Source of the DNA: Thuidium tamariscinum
Taxonomy: Eukaryota; Streptophyta; Bryopsida; Hypnales; Thuidiaceae
Reading direction: 5' to 3'
Length of the DNA: 64,000 nucleotides
Assembly: GCA_947034885.2 (NCBI GenBank)
Contig: OX344755.2
Location: 9,984,501-10,048,500 of the forward strand
Part shown: positions 1 through 11,174 of the stretch, one piece after another
How the letters are laid out: each line of letters begins with the position of its first letter
Numbering within the stretch: position 1 is the stretch's first letter
Translations under genes and position numbers: made by a program
The notes under the pieces: model-generated
What the model was told of the DNA's origin: nothing
The model's database searches: none
The model's input: the letters and a program-made list of their open reading frames with translations, nothing else

Positions 1-407
1 CCTCCAACTTTCCAATATCTGGAAAATATGTAGAAAATATGTGAGTTGAGAAATAGCTTGCCTTCAGTCTCCCAGGTACCTACCGTACACAGCAAATCCT
101 GGGTGGTAATAGGGTGCTCTACCTTCAGAGAATCCACAAGGGGTACGTGGCATGCCAGTGGTGGGCAGTAATGACCGAAGAAAACACGATCTCTCTTTTT
201 CCGAGAATTGAGACTTGAGAGGTGGCAATCAGGAAATAACACGTGGACCAGTAAGACCACGTGGCTGTCTTTTCGACATTGGACTTGTAAGTAAAATGGA
301 AATATAAAGTACAGCACTCCATTACAGTCTGAAAAATGTAACGGAAAAGCCAAATTGCCATTGCCAGATGGGGCCGTCCGATTGGTTGCTTATCATTGAC
401 AGATGTG
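1..407. other. AT-rich stretch, nothing recognised
   Basis: No gene, repeat end or RNA gene could be recognised here. The only open frames are short and lack domains. Confidence 0.5.
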
Positions 408-600
408 GTTATTATTATTCCTACGTGGTTGTTATTATTATTGTTATATAATAATAATAATAATAATAAGAATAGTAATAATAATCATTATTATTATTCG
501 AGTTCTCTCTGAAAATTGTCATCCACCTCTGCAATGAAATTTCATTTCATTTGTGCCCAAAAATAATAATAAATAATAATAATAAATAAATAATAAATAA
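408..600. repeat. ATT/AAT microsatellite cluster
   Basis: Runs of ATT and AAT trinucleotides occur at about 408-499 and again, mixed with AAAT, at about 556-600. They are simple low-complexity repeats. Confidence 0.9.
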
Positions 601-677
601 TTGTCATCCACATTGTCAAAAAACTGTCATTGTCAGTCAAGTTTGTGATTTGAATGTCATCCCAAAATGATTGCAAA

Positions 678-1029
678 CACAAGAAGATTTCTGGCCTCCA
701 AGAAGACTGTTTCAGGGACGTTCCCAGAAACTGTTCCCACCGCTGCAGACCAGCTCCCTGCTCGTCTGAATTTTGGAATTTTGAAAAAAAAAAAAAAAAA
801 ATTTGAAAAATTTTCAGGATGTGTAAAAACGAAAAAAAAAATGATTCAAAAAAAAATTTCAAGAATTTTTAAATTTTTTTAAAATATTTAATTTAATTAC
901 TGAATTAATTAGTATTTTCTGATGTGGCATTTGCTTGACTACATCAGCACTGCATTCCCATCATTCCCAATGTGTTCCCAGCATTTGGGAACTTGCAATC
1001 TTGTAAACCAGCTGAAGATCCTCTTATGC
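678..1029. mobile_element. MITE, family F (hAT-like), TSD about 8 bp
   Basis: The right end reads CCTCTTATG and the left end is the diverged inverted form CACAAGAAG. The element is bounded by TTGCAAAC at 671-678 and 1030-1037, an 8-bp direct repeat whose exact register is off by one base. The interior is AT-rich with poly-A runs. Relatives with cleaner CATAAGAGG/CCTCTTATG ends lie at 12901-13207 and 45916-46229. The 8-bp duplication suggests hAT, but this is not proven. Confidence 0.65.
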
Positions 1030-1120
1030 TTGCAAACTTTGAATTCATATTTGCAATCAAGGACCCTAAATTTGTGTATAGAGGTGAAGAATACATGTAG
1101 AATAAATATAGTACAAGATA

Positions 1121-1754
1121 AAGAAGAAGGCTTTTAAATGGAGGAGGTTTTCAAATGGTGTCCTACCTTAAATGTATAATATTTGAACATGTTGCCTTTT
1201 CATAGCCTTCAATAGTGTATTGAAAGTGTACATTTTAGCTAGGACACCCTTCTAGAGCCCTATGCCTTTTCAACTTGAGAGTTTGATAACTAATTCCACA
1301 AAGCTCCAAAAAATATGAAATGATTTGGATTAGATGTCAATTCCACTTGTCTTCCAAGGACTAGGGGATGACACTTCCCATTTTTTAATAACCTATGTGC
1401 GGCGGAATATAGGGTACATTTAAATAATCTTAGGTAAAATTTATAAGAAATTTACATATAAAATAGGGGACATTAAAAAGGCAAAGTGTTTTAAAAATAA
1501 AATAGGGATGATAATAAGGCTGATTTTTCCGCTTTATGGTAAAATAGGGGCTCTTTTAATGTTGCCAAGTAATGATTACAAGTAATTGATAGCCCCCCTA
1601 AAAATACCCCACCGCCGCACGTGGGTCCCCCAAATATACAAGAAGTGTCCTCCCCGGGTCCAAGGAAAATATATTGAAAAATATTCCAAAATATTTCACT
1701 TCCCTAAAATTCAATTTTAGCCCTTTAGATGGGTGATTATTGAGCCTTCTACTT
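1121..1754. mobile_element. MITE, family B (TA target), interrupted by a hAT-like insertion
   Basis: This matches the cleaner copy at 57724-58042 in its interior and in both degenerate ends, which resemble AGGTAGAAGGCTC and its inverse. It is flanked by TA at 1119-1120 and 1755-1756. Without the 298-bp insert at 1361-1658 and one 8-bp duplication its length is about 328 bp, close to the 319 bp of the other copy. Ends and TA duplication point to a Tc1/mariner-like group. Confidence 0.75.
1361..1658. mobile_element. hAT-like MITE nested in family B, perfect 8-bp TSD
   Basis: The 8-bp direct repeat TCCAAGGA flanks the element at 1353-1360 and 1659-1666. The ends CTAGGGGATGACACTTC and CCCGGGGAGGACACTTC (right end inverted) match at 14 of 17 positions, and a GTGCGGCGG motif recurs further in on both arms. 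The uninterrupted family-B copy at 57724-58042 lacks this block at the matching position, so it is an insertion. Confidence 0.85.
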
Positions 1755-1756
1755 TA

Positions 1757-2214
1757 GTGGGGTGATTTTTTTCCATAATTACTGTGCAAAACACAAAATT
1801 CACCATGTTTGGCCCAATTTAAAGGACCTTTTCTTTCCCCCAAAAGAGATGGTGACCATTGCATTAAAAAAACACAAAGAAAGGGAACAACTATCTAAGC
1901 TCTCTAAGATGGGATAACTTTGGAGGAGGGATGGACAATAAGTGCTATTCAAGTTTGTAGATATTACCAAAACAAAAGACTTGGTTCCCACACCAAGTAT
2001 CTCAAAATTCTTAGCTAATGCAACAATACCTCTTTGAAGGATGTTTGAGCATCTTGCATTTGGACACTTTACAATCGAAACATTAGTGGCTCTCTCTATC
2101 TATTGAAGTTATTGACTATAATTTTTTCAAGCACATTGTGTCTTGGTTTTAGACTATCCCTTAGGAGTAATTGAAGTGGGCCTAGCAAGGTAAATTTTAG
2201 TTTTTTAAGAATAA
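1757..2214. other. Unassigned AT-rich spacer
   Basis: No coding domain, clear repeat end or RNA gene was recognised in this spacer. Confidence 0.4.
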
Positions 2215-2580
2215 AAGTGAAAAAAAGAGCCCCCTATTTAGGATTCTGTTGAGGATGTGCTCTAGACCTACATAACATTTAGTAGCATGCCATATCTCTA
2301 CAGTGATGATGAGGCATATTCCACACCCAACCAATTAGTTACTGATGAACACTATTGGGTGTGGTATATTCCACACCATCACTGTAGAGCCAAGGCAATG
2401 CCAACCTTGCTACTGAATGTTATGTACAACAACAAATATGAGACCTCCAATTACAAATATGAATTCAGAATTTCGCAAAAGAATTATTTGAAAAAAAATA
2501 AAAAAATTCCTACGTTTTCCCTTGAGGTAAATCCGCCCTGCTGGGCCCACTTCGATTGGAGGATTTAGCGTCCTGCGGCT
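2215..2580. repeat. Dispersed repeat family H, copy 1
   Basis: The core carries the family signatures: a tract near 2238 resembling GCCCCCTA, and an ATATGAATTCA block near 2457. Related copies lie near 10915, 13800, 27300, 28010 and at 61632-61876. The last of these has an 8-bp target duplication, so the family is probably hAT-like. This copy is interrupted by the foldback element at 2271-2424. Confidence 0.55.
2271..2424. mobile_element. Foldback MITE, TA target
   Basis: The 154-bp element is almost entirely an inverted repeat. Outer arms are CATAACATTTAGTAGCA and the inverse of TGCTACTGAATGTTATG. Inner arms begin CTCTACAGTGATG and end CATCACTGTAGAG, with further pairing across ATTCCACACC. 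TA flanks both sides (2269-2270 and 2425-2426). It sits inside family-H copy 1. Confidence 0.75.
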
Positions 2581-2836
2581 TTCTCAATCACAACGGCACT
2601 ACGGTAGTGTCGAAGATTTTTTAGTATGCGGGAGGGGAGCATGCAGAAGATTGGTATGGATTGATTTCATTCATATTTTTCAATATTATTTCATATTCAA
2701 TACACATTTTTTCTCCCTCCAAAAAAGCACTCTATTTCTTACTTTCCCTGCCAAAAACTTTGAAAATCCTCCTACACGACTTAAAGCAACATATGTTTTC
2801 ATCTCATTAAAAAAAATGCAGTATAAAATTTTCCTC

Positions 2837-3828
2837 GGTGGAAGCACCCAAAACCGTCCAAATAAGGAATTCAGCATAGTTGGAGGGAGATTTTCCTAAG
2901 ACTGATATTTTTCTAGTATTAGCGAGTGAAAATCATGAATATTCAAAAAAAGAAATAGAATTTTCGGGCATTGTATGTAATTTCTATGTTTTTTTTTGAA
3001 GTGATGGCTCCCTAGACCACTGAAAGTGTGCAATATAGGAGAGGGTTCTAAAACTGAGCAGGCTTTTGCAACCATCCAATAGGGGCTCTGAAATGGACAT
3101 GTGAACTTTGGAAAAATGAACTCTGGATTACAATAGAGCTTGATGAGATTTGTTTTTACTTCTTCAATGGATGGTTTAAACCAGTCTTGGTTCATTTCTA
3201 AACTAAGTAGCTAGGTGCCTACTAATTTAATTCAAAATTAGAATTCATTGTTCAACTACCTTCGTACAAGTATTGAAAAATCTGAAATAATGATTAAATC
3301 AAGCATTCATTTCAAATTTTGAAAGGGACACTTTAGAAACCATTTCAATTACTTTACACATTTAGCAATGCTAGTTTTTGAACAAGCCCTGATTTTTTTT
3401 TCAAAATATGCATGGATGGGTTTCCAAGGGCCTATGATCACAAATAGGGACCTACACCAGATTGTGTTTGAAAATTCATAACTAATTCAATAATGCTTCA
3501 AAAAATATGAAACGAGTTGTATTAGATTCCTCATCTATTTCTCTTTGATTGAAAAATAAACTAAAAATATTTTCATCTCAGGAGATACATGAAAAAGGCG
3601 GACCAGCCCTTAGATGAGCGGTTTCTGAGCCTCCTCCCTTAGGTGCACCCAAAATTGAACCCTGCAAAAATCAACACCCAGCCAACCAGATTTTCCTATG
3701 TGTCCTTCAATTGTGTCAACAAATTACAATCACACATGTGGCAAATACATTAACTACACTCTAAGGACATATTTGAGTGACTCTACAGTCCGGTGCAAGG
3801 TACATGGATGGGAATGGGTGTTTTTCCC
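2837..3828 (-). mobile_element. Family A repeat, copy A1, interrupted by family B
   Basis: The two family-A halves are at about 2837-3035 and 3641-3828. Terminal motifs are GGTGGAAGCACCCA on the left and TGGGTGTTTTTCCC on the right. Joined, the halves correspond to the roughly 385-bp copies at 17487-17873 and 55481-55862. The TA at the junction in intact copies is where the inner element lies. Confidence 0.85.
3036..3639. mobile_element. Family B-related element nested in A1 at a TA
   Basis: The right half resembles family B, sharing the block with ATATGAAACGA and the terminal stretch GAGCCTCCTCCCT. In intact family-A copies the matching position reads CAGTAGGTG, so TA was duplicated at 3034-3035 and 3640-3641. 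At about 604 bp this is longer than the usual 320-bp family B, and the left half is less recognisable. Confidence 0.65.
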
Positions 3829-4388
3829 TTAGTTGCAAAACGGCAGCAACGAAATAGAGTGATGAGCAGTGATGAGGCTTGAGATCAGTGATCATTCTAC
3901 ACCCTGAGAATCAAGGATGGATAATGTCTTTCGCTGAGAGAAATGAAGAATTGGCAACGTAAGAATTGAGAGGCTGAAAGCTCCAAATCAAATCTTTGTC
4001 CACGTCAATGATAAAGAGGTTGCACGTGTATATCACAACAAAATATCAGCTCTCAAGTAACAAGGTACCTCAAAGGACAGTTCTAAGTTGATAGCTTCCT
4101 GAGGCAAGGTGAGATCAGCCATCCAAAGGTGTCAACAAAAACTATAACAAATTGAGTTTCTTTCAACAGCTTGTGGAGCGCAGATATAACTCCATTCAGA
4201 TCTGTTGTAACCCACTGAAAGATTATCGTAGTGATATTAGCTTAGGTCTGCAACATTCCAATGTTAAAAGTTACAAGACAATTTGCAAAAAATAAATGAC
4301 AATTTGCTATCACACTCTTCTGAATGTGTCATGGTTTGTAAGTTCTGCAACCGCATTGAGCACGCACACACAAATTCGTCAAGAAATA
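3829..4388. other. Unassigned spacer
   Basis: No gene or mobile element could be recognised in this spacer. Confidence 0.4.
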
Positions 4389-4478
4389 CTCCCTCTGTCC
4401 CACTGAAAGCTTCCTAATTAGGCTGATTTACAGCCTTTGCAGAAAGAAATTGGGAATCTTCAAGTGGGACACAGGGAG
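4389..4478. mobile_element. Stowaway-type MITE (90 bp)
   Basis: The terminal inverted repeats are CTCCCTCTGTCCCACTGAA and its near-perfect inverse, TTCAAGTGGGACACAGGGAG. TA flanks the element at 4387-4388 and 4479-4480. CTCCCTC ends with a TA duplication are the hallmark of Stowaway (Tc1/mariner) MITEs. Confidence 0.9.
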
Positions 4479-4480
4479 TA

Positions 4481-5428
4481 TGAATTAAGAATAGGAAGTG
4501 TCGAAGCTTGAGGTGTGGAAAATCCAGCCAGCACCACGTCGCAGGGAGACAACCTTTGACATGGATTCGAATGCAACACACAATCAGTCAACAATGGGAG
4601 CACACAGGGAAGTAATGGTAACAGATTACAATTTAACATTGTCACAAGTTAAAGTTTGATCGAAGAATATGCATACATGGGTGTGTTTTTAATCCTCTGT
4701 CACAATCAACATGTTTCACCATGCTGTGGACGCTAGCTACTTCCACGAACGATGCGTACCTCCGATCCTCTCTGCTTTTTTCTCTAAACCCTAATTGACA
4801 TTAGTTCCACTCTATTCCAATAGCCTGCACGTCGGCACAGACAATCACTACACCACCACTGCTCTAGCTGCGAACTGAATGGATCCATCTAGCTACTACA
4901 ACCCTCCATGGAGAAATCTCATCACAACAATACCTATACACACACCCCCTAACCCTAAAGATTGAACAGCATACCCATCTTCTGCGTGCTCCCCTCCCGG
5001 AAACTGAAAAATGTGATTGAGAAACGGTTTCTTCAAGTATGTACCTGAGGTGGTAAAACAGGGAGTCAACGAGTCCTCCGGCACGACCCAGAAGTGGGTT
5101 CCAATGGATTTGCAAGCTTTACTCACATTCTCACTTCGTTTGTTGTTTCCTTTATACAAAATAGCCTCTGCCAACTACTCTACAGCTGCCGCCGCATGTA
5201 AGTCTGCTGAGCAGCTGTTGATGGCCAATTCCATTCTCATGACAAAGATCACCCTCCTCTGCTGTTGTAGAATTCAGAACACCGGCCTGTGGTTACAAAA
5301 TCAGATCTTCCGAAAGGAAAGGACGCAAGCACAACCATGTCGCAGTTGATATACAAGGCTGCATGGAAGGGTAGTCCGATAGGTCGCATTCGATATATAC
5401 GGCGTGATTAGCCTTTCGATCAAGCTCT
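4481..5428. other. 3' flank of the ERD7-like gene
   Basis: This lies downstream of the minus-strand ERD7-like stop codon. It may hold the 3' UTR, but I could not fix a polyadenylation signal. Short open frames on both strands (for example 5017-5349) have no recognisable domain. Confidence 0.4.
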
Positions 5429-7429
5429 TCAATCCATTTGCATGTTCGCTCGAGGTTGGAAACTGAATGGCACCTGCGGTTGTTGCGCCAAATGCTGCTT
5501 GTGCTGGTACTGCTGAAATGGACTTGGACCTCTTGGACCCGGTGCAATTAAAGCGGTAAAATTCCCGGCCGGCGCAAAAGGCGGCAGCTGGACCATCGGC
5601 CTCTCCGCTTGGTTCCGCATCTGCTCCGCCGAGGTCGGGAACAATTGCGATGTATGCAATTGCTGTCCACTGTGCACACTCGCAGATGACAACAGATTCA
5701 AAGGCACAGACTGCGGGAGCTGCCCAGATTGCGCAGATTGCAAGCCTTGTGTTAGTTGCAGAGCTTGTGCAGATTGCGGGCCTTGTGGAGACAGCGAAAT
5801 CTCGTGTTGAAGATCTGGCGCGGATCGGCTTTGCTTCATGGATCGAATGGACGCCGTCGACTCGTTTTGATCATCTCGCCATCTGGTAGAGGAGCTCGCG
5901 CTCTGTCCGCTGGCGGTTCGCGAGCTGAGCGCCGTAGATGCGGCCGTCATTCTCAGCAACATGTGCACGCCCATCTTATTTAACGTCCATGCAGTATTGA
6001 CGACGTTTCCAAAAGCACCAAAGCCGTCTTGCAGCACCTGCCCAGCTTCCGCTCCGAACCGGTCCTGCACAATATCGGTGCCGACCTTCTGCGTCACGTC
6101 GTAGAGCGACTTCCCTGCGGTCTCCACGGCTTCCACCACTCTCCCGAACGCATCCACACTCGCGACAGCCACGTCGCGGGGAGATTCGTCAACAGTGTAA
6201 ATCGGACCACTAGTCTGGACTTGGGTTCCATTCATGTCGAAGCCGAGCGTTTTAGACACATGTCCGGTGGCCGAGATAGCGCCTTTCAGAAGTGTTCGAG
6301 ACATCAACTTCGCGACAGCGGACATGCGACGCGCTTGCTGCATACGCTTCAGCATGCGAGGGCTCACGCCCCCACCAGCGTCGTGGGGGTCGGGGGAGTT
6401 GTCCGGGTCCTTGCGCTTCATTAAAGAGTTTGCACCGTGCTTGATGCCGAGAGCGGCCCAATCTCCGCCCATCACGATTGAGCTCGCCACGATGGTAGAA
6501 GTGCTGTCGATGCTTCGCGCCACGCGCGAGCTTAAAGTTTCTACTTGTGGAGCGACCGCCGTCCAAAACCCTGGGTCGTCTCTTCGTCCGTTGGATGCAA
6601 ATTGCACTGCCGATCACAGAACAGTTAGGTCAATTCCAATTCAAACATAAGGCAGAAAACACCGTCGAAAATCTCATCCAGAGGGGCTGGAAATCGATCT
6701 CTACACACTTATCAATCAACAACAGTTTTTTAATCAATCGAGCATATGAGTGACGACCTTCACCGAACTCCTGTAGTTCCGATACTGAAGTTGAGGTGAC
6801 GAAGTGCTCTAAACGCATTGCCTCCCTAAAATCATGGACCACCTTTACAGAATTCAGAATCCACAATCGCCCAATGCGTGTGCAGAGTTGGGGAGGGGCG
6901 CAGCTTCTACGTTGCCTCGATCAGGGTGCGTAGACATTGCAGCATTACCTAACTGCACGGAGGTTGAAGGATAGAAGACAGACTGTGAGGATTACATTGC
7001 CATAAATCCATTACCTGCTTTCGCGATTTCATGATGCGTTTCGAATGTACTGTACTCAGCCAGAATAGACTCCAAATGCTGCAACGCGCCAATCTGTGTG
7101 CTATCCGGTAAAATCATGCCGTAGACGAGCCCCGGGAGCGCAAATGTGTAGCGTCTGTTCCACACCTTCAACACGGGCGCGTCTTTTCCCACCGGCCACT
7201 GCACCTCGCCGACATTCGCGACCACCACGGCTAACGGGGACTGCGACTGCTTCAAGAGCTTCAAGGAGAAGTCGCCGCTCGTCATGAGCAGGCTCTCCTC
7301 GCCGTCGATGAGGTGGAGCTGCGCGCCTCGGATGTTGATCAACTCGCGCTGGCTACCCATCCTGACCCTTTGGGCACCGCGTTCGAGGCCACTCGAAGAT
7401 GAAGTTAAGTTATACAATTCTCCGCCCAT
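5429..7429 (-). CDS. ERD7: ERD7/senescence-domain protein, two exons
   Basis: Exons are 7429-7015 and 6606-5429. The 408-bp intron has a GT donor after GCAG at 7015 and an AG acceptor at 6608-6607. The split codon is GTG (Val139), giving about 530 residues from the ATG at 7429. Exon 1 encodes the plant ERD7 N-terminal module: GAQLHLIDGEE, then VGEVQWPVGKDAPVLKV, then LESILAEYSTF. Exon 2 carries the Senescence domain (shared with spartin): WTAVAPQVE, an alanine/glycine-rich helical stretch, and GFGAFGNVVNTAWTLNKMG. In Arabidopsis this family is a membrane-lipid-binding, stress-induced group needed for cold lipid remodelling. The C-terminal 150 residues are a Q/S/P-rich low-complexity tail not typical of the family. 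The exon join is inferred from phase and homology, without transcripts. No transmembrane segment is evident. Confidence 0.9.
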
Positions 7430-8899
7430 GCCAAGAGGCCGGCACTGCTTCCTCCCTGAACTTCCTCAATTGGAAAATCCCAAAGCTGCCTACCGAAACT
7501 ACTACAGTCTGCTACCTAATCTGCGCATGCACACGCGAAAGTCAGTTCGTTACTTCACAAGCCACAAGCTGCTGCGATCAAAACGTACACAAGCATGGCT
7601 CTCAAGAGCTGCACCGCAGTATGTTAGTCAATACCACCCGTCACTCCCAACCCCTTCATTCCAAATTTGCATTCGAAATGCATGCTTCTGATCACTGACA
7701 TGATTGAACACCTCCGAAAACACACATTCACAACGACACGTACAACAGGTCCGAGGTCTCCATTCGGCAGTATGCAAGCACTGCCCAGACTCTTTACCTA
7801 CCAAACCGCCGCTCGAAACAAAACCTGAAAAAACTATAATTGCGCATTCCGTAACCAAGACTTTCATTAAGTGGGCTTCAAGTCCCCGTCCGTTCTCCCT
7901 CCTCCCCCCCCGGTCCAAGCTCCCTCAGAATCAATCAATAACAAACCTACTCCACATTCCTCAAGCTTAATATATTCAATTCCGGTCGCCCACAATCCCC
8001 TCGCTCACCATGCACGATTCTAAACCTTGCCGATCACTTCCTCACTCGATTTCAAACTGCAGAGGTCAGGAATAACGTACAAGTTGCAGTAATGGCGACT
8101 CGAACTGCAAGCTGGAATGGACGACGTCGATCAATCAGCGCCGTGAAGTGACAGGACATGATACTGTACAATCCGTGGTTTCTGCTGCTGCTAGAGGTTT
8201 GCGAAATGCTTGCTGCTGAGAGAGAGAGCGATTCCATAAGCCAGGCACGCAACAAGCTTTTCTGCAGACGGAATGGCCGTAACTGAGGTGGCTCGAAACG
8301 GGGATTGAAGTTTGAAAGACAGCAGGTTGCAAGGGAGAGATAACTTAACTTCCCGGGGGCGAAGCAGATATTCCTGCTGGGGCTTGCCGCTTGAATCGGA
8401 CAGATGCCTCTCCGCCGGAGACACGTGCCTCCGCGGGTGCCAGCGCATGCCCCTCCCGTGCGACTAGTGTCGCGCTGCGGCCTGGACATCAGGGTCCCAG
8501 GAGGGCTGGGGACTGAATATTCGCTCTTCCCGAAGGCCTGACTCATCAGCATACCGGGACACCCAATGGATCAGAAACTTACTGTACTGGGGCACCCAAC
8601 TCCAACGGAGTGTCGCCACCAGGGCCCGGGAAAGTTAAAACCCGCAACCGACTTGACACGACAGATTCACCACACGACAGATTCACTACCAGAAATTCTT
8701 GCGGCTAGTCTTTTCCCCACCTCGAACTACCTAAGCACCTTTCTGGGAGGGCACTGTACAGCACAGTAACTTAGTGCAGAACAGATTCCCCACAATACTG
8801 GGCAGTACAGGAATTTAGTGCACAACAGTAACACCGCAGTACTGTGCAGTACATCAACTTAGTGTTGGGCTTGATGAGCCCAAGTCTTTTTTAGGGTTT
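7430..8899. other. Upstream region of the ERD7-like gene
   Basis: This moderately GC-rich region is probably promoter and 5' leader. It contains a GA-rich run near 8218-8228. A block of related short segments around 8755-8860 repeats CAGTAC and TTAGTG motifs. The open frames (for example 8052-8552 minus) have biased composition and no domain. Confidence 0.4.
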
Positions 8900-8900
8900 A

Positions 8901-10064
8901 GGGAGAAACACCCATTCCCGTCCATGTACCTTGCAGTGGATTGTAGAGTCATTCAAATATGTCCCTAGAGTGCAGTTAACGTACTTGCCACATGTGTGAT
9001 TGTAATTTGCTGACACAATTGAAGGACACATAGGAAAATCTAGTTGGCTTAGTGTTGATTTTCGTAAGGTTCAGTTTTGGGTGCACCTATTGCACACTTT
9101 TCAATGGTCTAGGGAGTCATCACTTCAAACAAATATAGAAATTATACACAATGTCCAAAAATTTTATTTCTTTTTTTGAATATTCATGATTTCCACTCGC
9201 TAATACTAGAAAAATATCAGTTTTAGGAAAATCTCCCTCCAACTATGCTGAATTCCTTATTGGGACGGTTTTGGGTGCTTCCACCAACCGTCACTTGGGA
9301 ATTTTTGGGTTTCACGCATCCCGAGACGGACATCTGCAGACGGACACAGGCACTCCGTCAGCTGTATGGGGGAATGCCACACAGACTCCTGGGGGCCTAC
9401 AGTAGATTCGGCAAGGCGGTAGGAGGCGGGCAGCCCGGGCAGTCCGGGCAGCTTGCTCGGGCAGCTGTGGTCCTTCTGCGACAAGTGGACTGGTCAGTTG
9501 ATATCCGGGGTGCCTGCCCTTGCCACGTGTTGGACTCTCAGTCAGTGATGAGCTGGGCACCAGACAGAAGGGCCCACTCTGTGGGGCTGGCCGGAGTTCA
9601 GATTTTAACACTTGGGCACTCCCACTCTGACTGAAGGAACTCTGACTGAAGGAGCCCAATTGGCTTTCTGTGGCTCATGTACAGTGGAAACACCCAAAAC
9701 CGTCCAAATAAGGAATTCAGCATAGTTGGAGGCAGAGTTTTCTAATAATGATATTTTTGTAGTATTAGCGAGTGAAAATCATGAATATTAAAAAAAAACT
9801 AGATTTTTCAGACACAGTATGTAATTTCTACAAATTTTCAAAGTGTTGGCTCCCTAGACCTGCGGAACCGTCCTGTAGGTGCCCCCAAAACTAAACCCTG
9901 GAAAAATTAGCACTGAGCCAACCAGATTTTCTTATGTGTCCTTCTATTGTGTCAGCAAATTACAATCACACATGTGGCAAACACATTAACTACACTCTAG
10001 GGACATATTTGGGTGAGTCTATGGTCCACTACAAGGAACAGGTGCGGGAATGGGTGTTTTGCCC
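8901..10064. mobile_element. Composite: two inverted family-A copies around a GC-rich core
   Basis: Copy A2 (8901-9285, plus) and copy A3 (9684-10064, minus) form inverted arms of about 385 bp. Between them lies a GC-rich core (9286-9683). The outer ends are GGGAGAAACACCC and GGGTGTTTTGCCC, and TTA lies directly outside both (8898-8900 and 10065-10067). This could be one long-TIR element with cargo, or two independent insertions. The core recurs in inverted form next to copy A4 at 17874-18655. Confidence 0.6.
9286..9683. repeat. GC-rich core block (GGGCAG-rich)
   Basis: The core contains iterated GGGCAG/CCGGGCAGT units and a segment around 9477-9530 (GACAAGTGGACTGGTCA, then GATATCCGGGG). The same segments occur in reverse orientation around 18180-18300. 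Open frames on both strands overlap and have no known domain, so I do not call a gene. It may be captured sequence. Confidence 0.6.
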
Positions 10065-10074
10065 TTAAGCTTAA

Positions 10075-10295
10075 CCCTGAAGCACTCCGACGTCCATATT
10101 GTGGATGATGAACAGAGGGCTTCAAGGCATTGTTTCATTCAATTAACTTGGCATTTATCAAATGTAACACTTGAATTTAGAAAAGACAAACTTCCTTAAT
10201 GTCCAAATTCATTAAATTTTGGTAAATGATGTATCTGTACAAAGCCATAAGTGAAAATGTGCAAAAATTCTAAAAAGGATTGAGACGTTTCAGGG
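10075..10295. mobile_element. TTAA-flanked MITE with CCCTGAA ends
   Basis: TTAA lies on both sides (10071-10074 and 10296-10299). The ends are CCCTGAAGC and, inverted, CCCTGAAAC. A TTAA duplication with ends beginning CCC is the signature of piggyBac-type elements. At 221 bp there is no coding capacity. Confidence 0.75.
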
Positions 10296-10299
10296 TTAA

Positions 10300-10800
10300 G
10301 TTAGGCATCATCAAATCTTCTTCATACTACATGATTGTACAGCATGGATTGAAGCAATAACAATTAACCCTTATGATAGAGGGATCCATAACCAATAAAA
10401 TAAGCACATCTAGACATGACCTAGGCAAGTGCAAAGCAAAGCAAAGCAAATATATTCAGAGGTGCATTGACAAAAATGATGAAGATTATAAAGATTTTGG
10501 TAATTTTATCTCTTGAATTGAAATTACTATGAATTTTGAAAGGCAAAAGTTGGGCTTGACCTATAACCAACATCTAGAGTTATCCAATTTCCATCATTCA
10601 AGAATACTTTTTCACTAATTACTTCCTACATTTATGCTCACTTATGTGTCATTAGCTTATTGGTCCAAGCCTTGAAAAAGTACAAAGACACACATTCCAA
10701 GGAGAAAACAAAAATCCATTCTAATCTTCTTTGGAATAGGGTACCCTATTTATTGTTGATGGGGCATGTGTTGAGAATGGGTCCCTCTACTATAACCCTG
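10300..10800. repeat. Family I repeat, copy 1 (degenerate)
   Basis: The interior matches the family-I copy at 56978-57404: an AT-rich block with AATTGAAATTACTAT near 10515, and the paragraph ending in a GGGTCCCT-like stretch. Terminal repeats are no longer clear here. Confidence 0.5.
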
Positions 10801-10914
10801 AAACACTGGACCTATAAAGATAACCACTGATTTTATGCCTCAGTGCCCGTCACTCAGGGTTTTGTCTAAAGTAGTGCGATGAGCCGATTGTGGAGCTACA
10901 GGCAAGGATGAAAG

Positions 10915-11115
10915 TAAAAAAAAGCCCCTTAGTTTGTGCCGTGTTAATGTGCATGTTAGCAACTCTTCAAATGAATTTGGGATCTCTGATTGCAAATATG
11001 AGCTCAAAATTTAAAAATTTGATTTTGTGCAACAAATAAAATGTTCCAACATTTTTCCTAGAATAAAAACGTAGGGTGGGGTGGGGTGGGGTGGGGGACA
11101 CAATGGCCTCCGCAA
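10915..11115. repeat. Family H repeat, copy 2, with a GGGGT run
   Basis: It shares the family-H AGCCCCTTAGTTTG block and the GCAAATATGAG core. A short GGGGT tandem run sits at about 11074-11097. Confidence 0.5.
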
Positions 11116-11174
11116 TTAACTCGTTGCACTACTATAGATGCAAACTATCACTTAGTTCATTATCAATTTAGTAC

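Noticed and set aside
542-862. 106-codon minus-strand frame rich in F and I
   Set aside because: It runs through poly-A/T and AAT microsatellite tracts and a MITE.
8052-8552. 166-codon minus-strand frame upstream of ERD7
   Set aside because: Cysteine/serine/arginine-rich translation with no domain. Probably chance within the promoter region.
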